From contig NZ_CP094326.1 in the NCBI RefSeq assembly GCF_022760175.1, positions 3,398,804 through 3,462,803 on the forward strand: DNA of 64,000 bases, written 5' to 3'. This document shows, piece after piece, positions 27,801-38,600 of the stretch (its first letter is position 1; every line of letters starts with the position of its first letter). The position numbers were made by a program, and so were the translations under genes. The notes under the pieces are model-generated. The model was not told the DNA's origin. It did no database searches and saw only the letters and a program-made list of their open reading frames with translations. This stretch comes from Zhouia spongiae (GTDB taxonomy: Bacteria; Bacteroidota; Bacteroidia; Flavobacteriales; Flavobacteriaceae).

Positions 27801-29679
27801 TTTTTGGCAACTCTATTTGTTCTTGTGTTAAAACTATAGCACAATTCGTGTCTTTAAACATGTAAGAGATTCTCTCCTCTGGATAGGTCGGGTCAATAGG
27901 TACATAAGCGCCTCCTGCCTTTAGTATTCCTAACAATCCTACTATCATTTCCAATGAACGCTCTACACAAATACCTACTAAACTTTCCGCCTTTACGCCT
28001 TTACTCTGTAAATAATACGCTAGCTGATTTGACCTTTCATTTAACTCTCGGTAAGTCAAAGAATCACCTTCAAATACCACGGCCACATTATCTGGAGTCT
28101 TTTCTGACTGCTCCTCAAATAATTGATGAATACATTTTTCCTTAGGATAATCTACTTGGGTGTCATTCCAATCAAAAAGTAACTGTTGCCTTTCTGAAGA
28201 AGTCAACAACTCTATATCTTTTATCTGTCTCTGTGAATTTTCTATTAACTGTTCCACCAATACCTTAAAATGATTGGCCATCCTTTCTATTGTATCTGAA
28301 TCAAACAAATCTGTGTTATATTCAATACCGCCATAAAGACCTTTTTCCGTTTCGGTAAAATCTAAGGTGATCTCAAACTTGGATATTGTAGATTCAATTC
28401 CTACAGACTCGACGTTCAATCCTGAAAATTTAAGTTCTCCCTCAGGATTGTTTTGTAAAACCATCATTACCTGAAATAATGGAGAATATGAAAGGTTGCG
28501 CTCAGGCTCTAACATATCAACTACTTTCTCAAATGGTAGATCCTGATTTTCATAGGCTTCTAAAGTTGTTTGTTTTACCCTGCCTAAGAATTCATTAAAA
28601 GACAATTCTGTATTTACATCACTCCTTAAGGCCAAGGTGTTAACAAATAAACCTATTAACCCCTCTACCTCTTCTCTGGTTCTGTTAGCTATGGGGCTGC
28701 CCACGCAAATATCAGATTCACCAGTGTATTTATGAAGTAATATTTTAAATATAGACAATAATGTCATAAACAAGGTTGCGTCATTCTCCCGACTTAACCG
28801 ATTTAATTTATCTGTGACATCTTTATTTAAATGGATAGGTAACCTATCACCATTAAAGGTTTGTTCCTTGGGACGGGGTTTATCCGTAGGTAGCTCTAGT
28901 ATTGAAACACCTTCCAATTTGCCTTTCCAGTATTTAGACTGCTTTTGTAACAGTTCTCCTTCTAAATACTCTCTTTGCCATATGGAATAATCACCATATT
29001 GAATAGGTAACTCTTTTAATGGTGATGGACGACCACTAATAAAAGCTTCATAAAGCTGTGTAATCTCATTTATCAATATAGATAATGACCAACCATCTGA
29101 TATTATATGATGTTTATTGATAAATAAAACAGACTCGTCCTTGTCTACAGAATAAATTTTAAAACGGATTAAACTATCATTTGCTAAATCAAACGTCTTT
29201 TGAGACTCTTCTTTTAATAAATCTAATATTTGTTTATTTGATTCCTCTTTTGATAAATGACTTAGATTTATTATTTCAACATGGCAAGTAGGGACTTCGT
29301 GAATAACTTGCTTTGGTTCGTCGTTTATAGTAACAAAGTTCGTGCGAAGTATCTCATGCCTGTTTACTATAGTAAATAAAACCTTTTCTAATACTTCTTT
29401 ATTAAGTTCTCCTGAAAGTCTTATTGCTCCAGCCATATTATAACTGGAGTTGTGATTATATTGATCCATAAACCACAAACGTTCCTGTGCATAGGAGATA
29501 GGATAAAATTTATTTTTCAAATACGAAATAATCATCTCTTCATTTGCTTTAATCTCCTTGATCAATTCTTCTGAAATAGAATCCTTTTTTTCTATTCTAG
29601 CTTTTAATTTATCTCCTTTAAGAAATAAAAAAATTCCCTTATCGTTTAAAGTCTTAATAAATTTAACAACGTCCATCAC
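21826..29679 (-). CDS. P5: hybrid NRPS-PKS, docking-C-A(Leu)-PCP-KS-AT-KR-PCP (statine-type module pair)
   Basis: 2617 aa. TubC docking: 1-56. C: ~60-480 (HHIISDG). A: ~500-1010, pocket D-A-W-F-L-G-N-V-V-K, the classical leucine code. PCP: Ser ~1053. KS: ~1115-1540, Cys ~1281. AT: ~1650-1980, GHSLGEY and HAYH (malonyl). KR: ~2265-2440, with intact TGGLGGVG and GQMEYTAAN. PCP: Ser ~2556. Leucine extended by malonate and ketoreduced gives statine (4-amino-3-hydroxy-6-methylheptanoate). Two adjacent Met codons begin the gene (MMDVVKF) and either could be used. It starts 10 bp after the P4 stop and overlaps the P6 start by 11 bp, consistent with one operon. The KS carries the CKSLQLG variant, shared with P2, against CNYLRLG in P4 and P6. 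No epimerase or methyltransferase is present. Confidence 0.96.
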   Translation of the reverse strand: MMDVVKFIKTLNDKGIFLFLKGDKLKARIEKKDSISEELIKEIKANEEMIISYLKNKFYPISYAQERLWFMDQYNHNSSYNMAGAIRLSGELNKEVLEKVLFTIVNRHEILRTNFVTINDEPKQVIHEVPTCHVEIINLSHLSKEESNKQILDLLKEESQKTFDLANDSLIRFKIYSVDKDESVLFINKHHIISDGWSLSILINEITQLYEAFISGRPSPLKELPIQYGDYSIWQREYLEGELLQKQSKYWKGKLEGVSILELPTDKPRPKEQTFNGDRLPIHLNKDVTDKLNRLSRENDATLFMTLLSIFKILLHKYTGESDICVGSPIANRTREEVEGLIGLFVNTLALRSDVNTELSFNEFLGRVKQTTLEAYENQDLPFEKVVDMLEPERNLSYSPLFQVMMVLQNNPEGELKFSGLNVESVGIESTISKFEITLDFTETEKGLYGGIEYNTDLFDSDTIERMANHFKVLVEQLIENSQRQIKDIELLTSSERQQLLFDWNDTQVDYPKEKCIHQLFEEQSEKTPDNVAVVFEGDSLTYRELNERSNQLAYYLQSKGVKAESLVGICVERSLEMIVGLLGILKAGGAYVPIDPTYPEERISYMFKDTNCAIVLTQEQIELPKTNSEIIYLDSEWEKIAKAPRTNIETGVKGNNLAYVIYTSGSTGNPKGVMVEHESVQNLIQWHTSKFKVSEKSNSTQLANIAFDASIWEIWPYLTCGASLYIVKKESLLDTKKVLNFLDANDVSHCFMPTAIAETILSQSWIENTSLTYLLIGGDRFKTKGLNIDKFSFKLINNYGPTENTVVSTSYEINDSKLSSLIGTPISNVRVYILDKTQKSVPIGVVGELCISGNGLARGYLNQPDLTRKKFIKDPFSKDPNSRLYKTGDLARYLPDGNIEFIGRLDDQVKIRGFRIELGEIESVLNQQDQVSLGVVLAKEDATGNKQLVGYVVPSQDVDASQGLKIEKLREALSKTLPDYMVPSLFVSLEAMPLTSNGKIDKRALPDPRVKAEEDYIAPSNDLEDRIVELWSDVLGVNKSVISINKSFFELGGNSLLSVKLQQKLNQLDEFENIQVSDLFKHHTIKRLVESVNPERLTEYKLQRNIQTDSHEVAIIGMSGAFSGVDNVTEFWDLIKNQDEGVRSYSREECEKLGSDLLLFEDPDYIPVSGHVKDIDQFDPLFWDISPNEAKLIDPQIRKFIEHCWFVLESSGYIDLRKEANIGVFAGSGNSSYLYNNILNGEMASHINLWEASNANSKDALATKTSYMLGLSGPSNSINTACSTGLVSVVEACKSLQLGTCEMALAGGVSLAHPNQIGYTYQEGMISSKDGHCRTFDETASGTIGGSGVGVVLLKRLEDAIKDEDNIIGVIKGYASNNDGDRKTDYTAPSITGQAECIINAQRMAGVSSDQIGYVECHGTATNLGDPIEVQALKEAFEFNSLKERGSKPGHKTVLGAVKANIGHADAAAGTAGLIKACLMLQNDIIPGQPNFNVPNPKLNLDQTNFEIVKQNRSWGSSLYDQRIIGVSSFGIGGTNAHVVIGDYLPGIKSESESKTTNLPSKKGDNEFVNYVVPISAKSKESLEFYKQELIKLLGEAHEDLRIEDLAFTLQEKREHYNYRSAYCGKDIKELLNNLQQYGSTKRINTEQKNKIVFMFPGQGSQYPCMGKELYDNDPYFKASIDKLIALANEHLEVDLYDVMYPELGNEQYDINETRWAQISIFIIEYAFAEYIEKLGIRADGYIGHSLGEYVAATLSGVFSLEDAIKVVIARGELMQSMELGSMLAVNTQEESIRTIVETHECEIAAINSIEDIVVTGSDTNINTLKLFLDEHSISSVVLNTSHAYHSRMMEEASIKFERVFDTIELNTPTKYFATNLNGEIAKEEVSKVSYWSDQLRNAVQFSKGIHSLSEYFNNKVNFIEVGLGKGLSSFVDKYKRNNSKKTIHTVHLLPSKKENTQTIKKLNNKEDILAKFWTLGIVEKPNDLKLFKHANKLTSLPTYQFNNKTCWLEMGSPQVVKKYNSIEEIYYERSWERIKIPSTIGGVEDLRHKNILILVNEKDRNKSNVLDLINNLKKYCDHIDYVVDQQSNKIISDLRFDMGDASHIDKVLNEKTRNKPLDLVIYISSTVDIDNPCLDILAIRNTFDWALKTHNRIPKFISVTYDNYEVIGNEVLEEKPSIVSGVTKSIPFEYFSMDTTAYHVDLSSIGLVYNEALISTILGNKEKEIIAVRGKYKWIPKYQQVAFSKENFLDKKSSRSNNPVFMITGGLGGVGYAYANYLTQKEEKCTIILLGRTKKSNLKEEYKTRLNNLIETGHKIIYESIDIGLIDAVGSIEKILENNGINTIEMVLHSAGVAAKSAINDKTNKDIVQVVRPKVLGVEHLLNLAESIKINYLVSCSSLSSVMPSLGQMEYTAANMYLDELSYRSHTNINCILAVNLNQISDTGMAVDFIKENSSSTEKSSNSIKSHQFPAVLDVLLQAKTIHNILLSRQDLNELLSENTNLLTEINRKAENVSNVKIKEEEYSETEYRVAQIWHQVLGVEEIGLHDNFFELGGHSLHVMQVISKIRTEFNNELPLKLLYELSTISEVSDYIGVIVKNKNVDLFIQVNKGKLYEI
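21983..27185 (-). repeat. PKS block repeat, copy in P5
   Basis: Near-identical to 14101-19303. Together with the copy at 61733-64000 it is also similar for about 40 bp further into the PCP end (from about 21941). Confidence 0.92.
27655..29490 (-). repeat. C + A-N-terminal repeat, copy in P5
   Basis: Same family as 8693-10540. It has the MAGAIRLSGEL variant near its start, as in the P7 module 1 copy, instead of MPGAIRFLGEL. Confidence 0.9.
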
Positions 29680-29689
29680 AAATCAACTT

Positions 29690-32600
29690 TTAAAATTCAA
29701 CCTCTTCAAAATCAACATTAGATTCATTATCCAGATTGTTAAATCTTTGAATTAAACTTAATTTTTTCTTATCCAACCCTTCTAACTTAATTTGCTTTGA
29801 TAGATCAAATATGGTACTATTTTTAAACAGTACATCTAACGAAATATCATTGTTAAATTCAGTTTTAATTTTCGAATTAACTCGTGTTATAAGTAATGAA
29901 TGACCTCCCAACTCAAAAAAATCATCATGTACCCCTATCTTTTCTATTCCCAGTAACTCTTGCCATATGGACACCAATTTAAGTTCTATTTCTGTCTTGG
30001 GAGCAACATATTCCTTGGTCATTTGAAGATTGCCTTGCAGATCTGGCAACGCTTTCTTATCAATCTTACCATTTGAGGTTAAAGGCATGGCCTCTAAGCT
30101 TACAAACAACGAAGGAACCATATAATCAGGTAAAGTCTTTGATAGTGCTTCTCTTAATTTATCGATCTTCAAACCTTGACTAGGTTCCACATCTTGGGAG
30201 GGAACCACATACCCCACCAATTGCTTATTCCCTGAGGCATCTTCCTTGGCCAATACCACACTCGAACTTACTTGATCTTGTTGGTTTAACACTGATTCAA
30301 TCTCTCCCAACTCTATCCTAAAACCTCTGATTTTTACTTGGTCATCTAGTCTACCTAAAAACTCAATGTTCCCATCTGGTAAATATCGGCCAACATCACC
30401 TGTCTTATATAACCTTTCTCCATTTTCAGGGTGGATTATAAAACTTGATACTGTCTTTTTTTTATCTCGCCAATACCCTAATGCCAAACCTTTACCCCCA
30501 ATATATAAGTCTCCAGGAACCCACTGTGGACAAACCGTTAAATCGGGTTTCAACACATAAAAACTCTGATTAGCCAAAGGTTTACCATAAGGAATGCTTT
30601 TCCAATCAGCTCCTACCTGCCCTATTGGATAGTATATTGACCAAATTGATGCTTCAGTCGCACCTCCAAGACTAATCACTTCTACTCCCGGACATAAATC
30701 CTTTATCCTATCCGGTAAATTTACTGGTATCCAATCTCCACTTAATAAGACTTTCCTTAATGAGGACAATTTGTTATTCCCTCCATTGTACTCCACTAAC
30801 ATTTGTAACTGCGCTGGTACACTATTCCAAATTGTTATGTTCTCTTTTTCTATATAACTTTCCCAAGCTTTAGGATCTTTTTGCTCCGACGATTTAGGTA
30901 TTACTATGGTACCACCTGCTGACAAAATTCCAAACACATCATAAACAGATAAATCAAAACTTAAAGAAGATATAGCAAAACAGCTGTCCTCTTCTGTTAT
31001 ACCAAATCTTGAATTAATATCCAATATTGTATTTACTGCCCCTTGATGATCTATCATAACCCCTTTAGGTTCTCCTGATGAGCCAGAGGTAAATATTACA
31101 TATGCCAAATCTTCTACTCCCTGATTAGCTATATTTTTTACTTTAGCCCTGTTTTCAAACTGCATCTCATCAAAAATCAATGTTTGTATCGAATTTGGAA
31201 GGCTCAAGTCATCTAAAATAGAAGATAAACTAACAACTATGCTAACCTCTCCTATCTCAAGCAGGTGTAAAATCCTCTGTTTAGGAAGCGAAGCATCTAT
31301 TGGCATGTAAGCAGCTCCCGAAAATTGAACTCCCATTGCTGTTACTACCTGTTCCCAACCTTTATCCATGATTATAGCTATAAGATGGTTTGGTTTCGCT
31401 CCTCTATACTTTAATTCTTCTCCTACTTCTACACTTTTCTGATATAACTCAAGATAACTAATCGTTTTTGTACTTGTTCGTATTGCCGCTTTTTCACCTC
31501 TTATCCTTACTTGTTCTATGAAAGGTTCATGGATTAATTTATTTGGATATTCTTTGGTTGAGTTATTAGCCTCTGATTGAATAGAAACTTGATGCCTTGG
31601 TAATAATTCTATCTGTCTGGAATCCCATAGGTCTTTATCCTCTATAAATCCTGTTAACAATCTTTCAAAAGCTCCAAACATGTCTTCTAACATGCCTTCG
31701 GGAAACAACTCTTTAACCGAGTCCCAATCAATCTGAAGACCTCCGTTTTTTTCTATTATTTGGCAATCGATCCACACCTGAGGTGTTTGGCTAATGGCAT
31801 AAGGATGCTTAATATCATAAAGTACTTTTTCGTGAGATGATCTTTCTAATTGATCATCTTCATTATCAATAAGATCAATACCTAAAGTACTGGTTACAAC
31901 TATCGGCATAGTAACAGTATATCCAGTTGATTGAGATAACTTACGTTGAACTTCAATCCCATTAAAGTGTCTATTTTCCAAATCACTCCATAACTGAAAC
32001 TGAGTATCCTTTAACCTTGACTTAAAATCTTTTGGCTTGCGATAATCGATCTCTAATAAGTTTAGGGATGTAAAATCTCCTATGATTCGATTAACTTCTT
32101 CATGAAAAGGTAAACGGTTAAATAAAGTTAGATTCAAGGTAAAGTGTTCTAATTTATTCCATCGATGCATTATCTCTGCAAAACATTGTATAATAAATAC
32201 AGTAGGAGTAACTCCAGCTGAGCTTATAACATCCTTTAATATACCCCATTTTAAACTTGATAACTCAAAACGTTGTTTTCTAAATTTAACATTTCCTATT
32301 TCACTTGGTAATTTAGCTAATGGTAATTCAGGAGCCTTAGGAATCTCATTAATCCTATCAAGCCAGTATTGTTTTGAATCATTATATAATTTTGTACTTT
32401 TCAAGGATTGCTCTGCTATTACATAATCTCTAAAACTAAGCGCTAGTTTAGGGGGGTTAAAACTAATATCTTTATAAAAGCTTATTATTTCTTTCATAAA
32501 AATTCCAGAACTCGACGCATCAAATATTAATCCATCTATACTGGAAAGTAGTTTATAAGTTCCATCCCGGAATATACATACACTTATATCAAACAAAGGC

Positions 32601-35600
32601 CATTCATGGCCACTAAATAATTGATGAGAAAGCTTATCACGAAGCAATAGAAACAATTGTTTTTCTTCTTCTTGGGTAGTCCCCCTAAAGTCATGGATTT
32701 GAATTTCATACGGTTCAACTTTTTCAAGTATACGTTGTTGCCCATCCTCTGTCACTACCATGCGAAGCATATCATGACGCTTTATCATATAATTGATAAC
32801 TTCATTAAGTCGTTTTATATCAAGTTCTTCAAGATAAGACTCAGAGTATGTATGCATACCAATACCTCCTAAATCGTATAACTTGCTACGACCAATCCAA
32901 TACGATTGTTGTACAGCTGTTAACGGAAACGGTTTATACTTATCTTCATCATTAAATACTATTTCAGGTAATTGTTCAAGATCTGTATTTGTAATTAACG
33001 ATGTTTGGAAAAACTTTCCTTCCTGTTTAGCTGTATTAATTGTTATAATTTTAGAAAAACTCAATAAATCCGGATTCTTAAATAATGTATTTAATGACAA
33101 CTTTATATTTAACTCATTCCTAATTTGCGAAATCATTTGTGTTGCGATCAATGAATGACCTCCCAATTCAAAAAAGTTATCATGTAACCCTATTTCTTCA
33201 ACTCCTAATACTTGATGCCATATTTGAGCTACTCTATATTCCGTTTCAGAATACTCCTCTTCTTTTATTTTTACATTACTTACATTCTCTGCTTTCCTGT
33301 TGATTTCTGTTAAAAGGTTCGTGTTTTCAGAAAGTAGTTCATTTAAATCTTGTCTGGAAAGTAGAATGTTATGTATGGTTTTGGCTTGTAACAAGACATC
33401 TAAAACAGCTGGAAATTGGTGGCTCTTTATTGAGTTAGAAGATTTCTCTGTCGAAGAACTATTCTCCTTAATAAAATCCACTGCCATTCCTGTATCTGAT
33501 ATCTGATTCAAGTTAACTGCTAGTATACAGTTTATATTGGTATGACTCCTATAACTTAGTTCATCTAAATACATGTTTGCTGCTGTGTATTCCATCTGAC
33601 CTAATGAAGGCATGACACTTGACAAAGATGAACAGCTAACCAAATAATTTATTTTAATTGATTCAGCCAGGTTAAGTAAATGCTCTACCCCAAGTACTTT
33701 TGGCCGAACCACTTGAACTATATCTTTATTTGTTTTATCATTTATTGCACTTTTAGCAGCAACTCCCGCTGAGTGAAGAACCATCTCAATAGTATTTATA
33801 CCATTGTTCTCCAATATTTTTTCTATACTACCTACAGCATCTATCAAACCAATGTCTATTGATTCATATATAATTTTATGCCCAGTCTCTATCAGATTAT
33901 TCAATCGAGTTTTATACTCCTCTTTTAAGTTTGATTTCTTTGTTCGACCTAAAAGAATAATCGTACATTTTTCCTCTTTTTGTGTTAAGTAATTTGCATA
34001 AGCATAGCCTACTCCGCCAAGGCCCCCAGTGATCATAAATACTGGATTATTGGATCGGCTACTTTTTTTATCTAAAAAATTCTCTTTGGAAAAAGCTACT
34101 TGCTGGTACTTTGGAATCCACTTATATTTACCTCTTACAGCTATGATCTCTTTTTCTTTATTTCCCAATATGGTTGAGATTAAAGCTTCATTATAGACCA
34201 AACCTATTGATGATAAATCAACATGATATGCTGTGGTATCCATTGAAAAATACTCAAACGGTATAGATTTTGTTACTCCTGAGACAATTGAAGGCTTTTC
34301 CTCTAAAACTTCATTACCTATTACTTCATAGTTGTCATATGTAACTGAAATAAATTTAGGAATCCTATTATGAGTTTTTAATGCCCAATCAAATGTATTT
34401 CTAATGGCTAATATATCTAAACAAGGGTTATCAATATCTACGGTTGATGAAATGTAGATAACAAGATCTAATGGCTTATTACGTGTTTTTTCATTCAATA
34501 CTTTATCTATATGAGATGCATCACCCATATCAAACCTAAGGTCTGATATTATTTTATTGCTTTGCTGATCAACCACATAGTCTATGTGATCACAATATTT
34601 TTTTAAATTATTAATTAAATCTAAAACATTACTCTTGTTTCTATCCTTTTCGTTTACCAGTATTAATATATTCTTATGCCTTAAATCTTCTACTCCTCCA
34701 ATTGTTGATGGTATCTTTATTCTTTCCCATGAACGTTCATAATATATTTCTTCAATCGAATTGTACTTCTTAACAACCTGAGGACTCCCCATTTCCAACC
34801 AGCATGTCTTATTATTAAACTGATAAGTAGGCAAACTTGTAAGCTTGTTTGCATGTTTAAATAGTTTTAAATCGTTGGGTTTCTCTACAATCCCTAAGGT
34901 CCAAAACTTTGCTAATATATCCTCCTTGTTATTAAGCTTTTTAATGGTTTGAGTATTTTCCTTTTTTGACGGTAGTAAATGTACCGTATGAATTGTTTTC
35001 TTTGAATTATTCCTTTTGTATTTGTCTACAAAAGAACTAAGCCCTTTCCCTAAACCAACCTCTATGAAATTAACTTTATTATTAAAATACTCCGATAGAC
35101 TATGAATACCTTTCGAAAATTGAACAGCATTTCGAAGTTGATCACTCCAATAACTTACTTTACTAACTTCTTCTTTGGCTATCTCTCCATTTAGGTTAGT
35201 AGCAAAATACTTTGTGGGTGTATTTAATTCAATAGTATCAAATACCCTTTCAAATTTAATTGATGCTTCCTCCATCATTCTTGAATGATAGGCATGAGAG
35301 GTGTTTAACACAACCGATGAAATAGAGTGTTCATCTAAAAATAATTTAAGCGTGTTAATATTAGTGTCACTACCCGTGACTACTATATCTTCTATTGAAT
35401 TAATCGCTGCAATTTCACACTCATGAGTCTCTACAATGGTACGAATAGATTCTTCCTGAGTATTTACAGCCAACATGCTTCCTAATTCCATAGACTGCAT
35501 TAACTCGCCTCTAGCTATTACAACCTTTATTGCGTCTTCTAAGCTAAATACACCTGATAAGGTCGCTGCAACATACTCACCCAGACTATGTCCTATATAA

Positions 35601-38600
35601 CCATCTGCCCGAATACCTAGTTTTTCAATATACTCAGCAAATGCATACTCTATAATAAATATTGATATCTGTGCCCATCTAGTTTCATTTATATCATATT
35701 GTTCATTCCCCAATTCAGGATACATGACATCATAAAGGTCTACCTCTAAATGTTCATTTGCTAGAGCTATTAACTTATCTATGCTCGCTTTAAAATATGG
35801 ATCGTTATCATACAGTTCCTTTCCCATACAAGGATATTGTGATCCTTGTCCAGGAAACATAAATACTATTTTATTTTTTTGCTCTGTATTTATCCGTTTA
35901 GTTGAGCCGTATTGCTGTAAATTGTTAAGTAACTCTTTGATATCTTTTCCACAATAAGCACTTCTATAATTATAATGCTCTCGCTTTTCTTGTAAAGTAA
36001 ATGCTAAATCTTCAATTCTTAAATCTTCATGTGCCTCTCCTAATAACTTTATCAATTCTTGTTTATAAAACTCTAGAGACTCCTTGCTTTTGGCTGAGAT
36101 TGGAACAACATAATTTACAAATTCATTATCCCCCTTCTTTGAAGGTAGATTAGTTGTTTTACTTTCCGATTCACTTTTGATACCTGGAAGATAATCCCCT
36201 ATAACAACATGGGCATTGGTCCCACCTATACCAAACGAACTTACACCGATAATTCGTTGATCATAAAGACTTGATCCCCAAGACCTATTCTGTTTTACTA
36301 TCTCGAAATTTGTTTGATCTAGGTTTAATTTAGGATTGGGTACATTAAAATTCGGCTGACCAGGGATAATATCATTCTGTAACATCAAACAAGCCTTTAT
36401 AAGTCCTGCTGTTCCTGCTGCTGCATCAGCATGACCTATATTTGCCTTAACCGCACCTAATACTGTTTTATGCCCTGGCTTACTACCTCTCTCTTTTAAA
36501 CTATTAAATTCAAATGCCTCCTTTAACGCTTGCACCTCTATTGGATCTCCCAAATTAGTGGCTGTCCCATGACACTCTACATATCCAATTTGATCCGAAG
36601 ATACTCCTGCCATTCTTTGAGCATTTATAATACATTCTGCTTGACCCGTTATCGATGGAGCCGTATAGTCCGTTTTGCGATCACCATCATTATTACTTGC
36701 ATAACCCTTAATAACACCTATTATGTTATCTTCATCTTTAATTGCATCTTCTAAACGCTTTAGCAACACGACTCCTACTCCTGAACCTCCAATAGTACCT
36801 GATGCTGTTTCGTCAAATGTCCTACAATGACCATCCTTTGACGAAATCATTCCCTCTTGATAGGTATATCCAATTTGATTGGGGTGAGCCAACGAAACCC
36901 CTCCTGCTAAAGCCATCTCACATGTCCCTAACCGTAAATAATTACACGCTTCTACTACCGATACCAATCCAGTAGAACATGCAGTGTTTACTGAATTTGA
37001 TGGACCGGATAAACCCAACATATATGATGTTTTAGTAGCCAAGGCATCCTTGCTGTTGGCATTTGAAGCTTCCCATAAATTAATGTGAGAGGCCATTTCC
37101 CCATTCAATATATTATTATACAAATAGCTACTATTACCACTTCCTGCAAATACACCTATATTAGCTTCTTTTCGTAAGTCAATATATCCCGATGACTCCA
37201 ACACAAACCAACAATGCTCTATAAATTTACGTATTTGAGGATCTATCAATTTTGCCTCATTAGGTGAAATATCCCAAAACAAGGGATCAAATTGATCTAT
37301 ATCTTTAACATGTCCTGACACTGGTATATAGTCAGGGTCTTCAAACAATAAAAGATCCGATCCTAACTTCTCACATTCTTCCCGACTATAAGAACGAACG
37401 CCTTCATCCTGATTTTTAATCAAATCCCAAAACTCAGTAACATTATCCACTCCACTGAAAGCTCCTGACATCCCTATTATAGCTACCTCATGACTATCTG
37501 TTTGAATATTCCTTTGAAGCTTATATTCTGTTAATCTTTCCGGATTGACACTCTCAACTAGCCTTTTAATAGTATGGTGTTTAAATAAATCAGAAACTTG
37601 AATATTCTCAAATTCATCTAATTGATTTAGCTTTTGTTGAAGCTTAACACTTAATAATGAGTTCCCTCCTAATTCAAAAAAACTCTTATTTATACTAATT
37701 ACACTTTTATTTACCCCTAATACATCTGACCATAGCTCTACAATACGATCCTCAAGATCATTTGATGGTGCTATATAATCTTCTTCAGCTTTAACTCTAG
37801 GATCCGGTAAAGCTCTCTTATCAATCTTACCATTTGAGGTTAAAGGCATGGCCTCTAAGCTTACAAACAACGAAGGAACCATATAATCAGGTAAAGTCTT
37901 TGATAAGGTATTCCTTAAATCCTTTATAAATTCTTGTTCATTATAATATCCCTTATTCGTTTCAATATTATCAATACATGATTTATAATTAAAATCTTTT
38001 ATTGGATTCTTTAAGGCAAATACATTGTATATATTAGTATCATTTAAATTTACTTCCTTATTAACTTTAACAATAAATCCATTATTTTTAAGTAAACTTA
38101 CTACCCAGTTTATTCTATTACCTGTGTCATGAACTTCAACTATTATCTGTTCAATTTTTGACCAATCCTCAGCAGAAATCCCCTTTAAAATGTCAATTTC
38201 GCTATTTTCCGCATCAATTTTCAGAAGGTTAACTGTTTTTAGTTTGTTTTTCTTAATAATATCTGAAATTGTAACTATTTCACATTTAAACTCTTCTGAT
38301 TTCAATCTATTTTTTAAGAGTAAATCCAAGTCATAATTATTGAGAGATAAATGATGACTTTCTTTCGAGTTTTCACTAAGTATATATTTTTTTACGGTAC
38401 TTGAAATTTCTTTTCCATCAACATTATTTTTCATTCCTGATAATATTGAAACATTAGGATAATAGGTGAAAAGTTCTTCACCCTTTTCTTTTCCAATCCC
38501 ATAATTAAAAACATTTATTTGATCAGAATATAAGGACGCATTTAATTGTAACACATCATAAATTTGAGGAATTGGTTCATAAGCATAAATCCTTGCAGAA

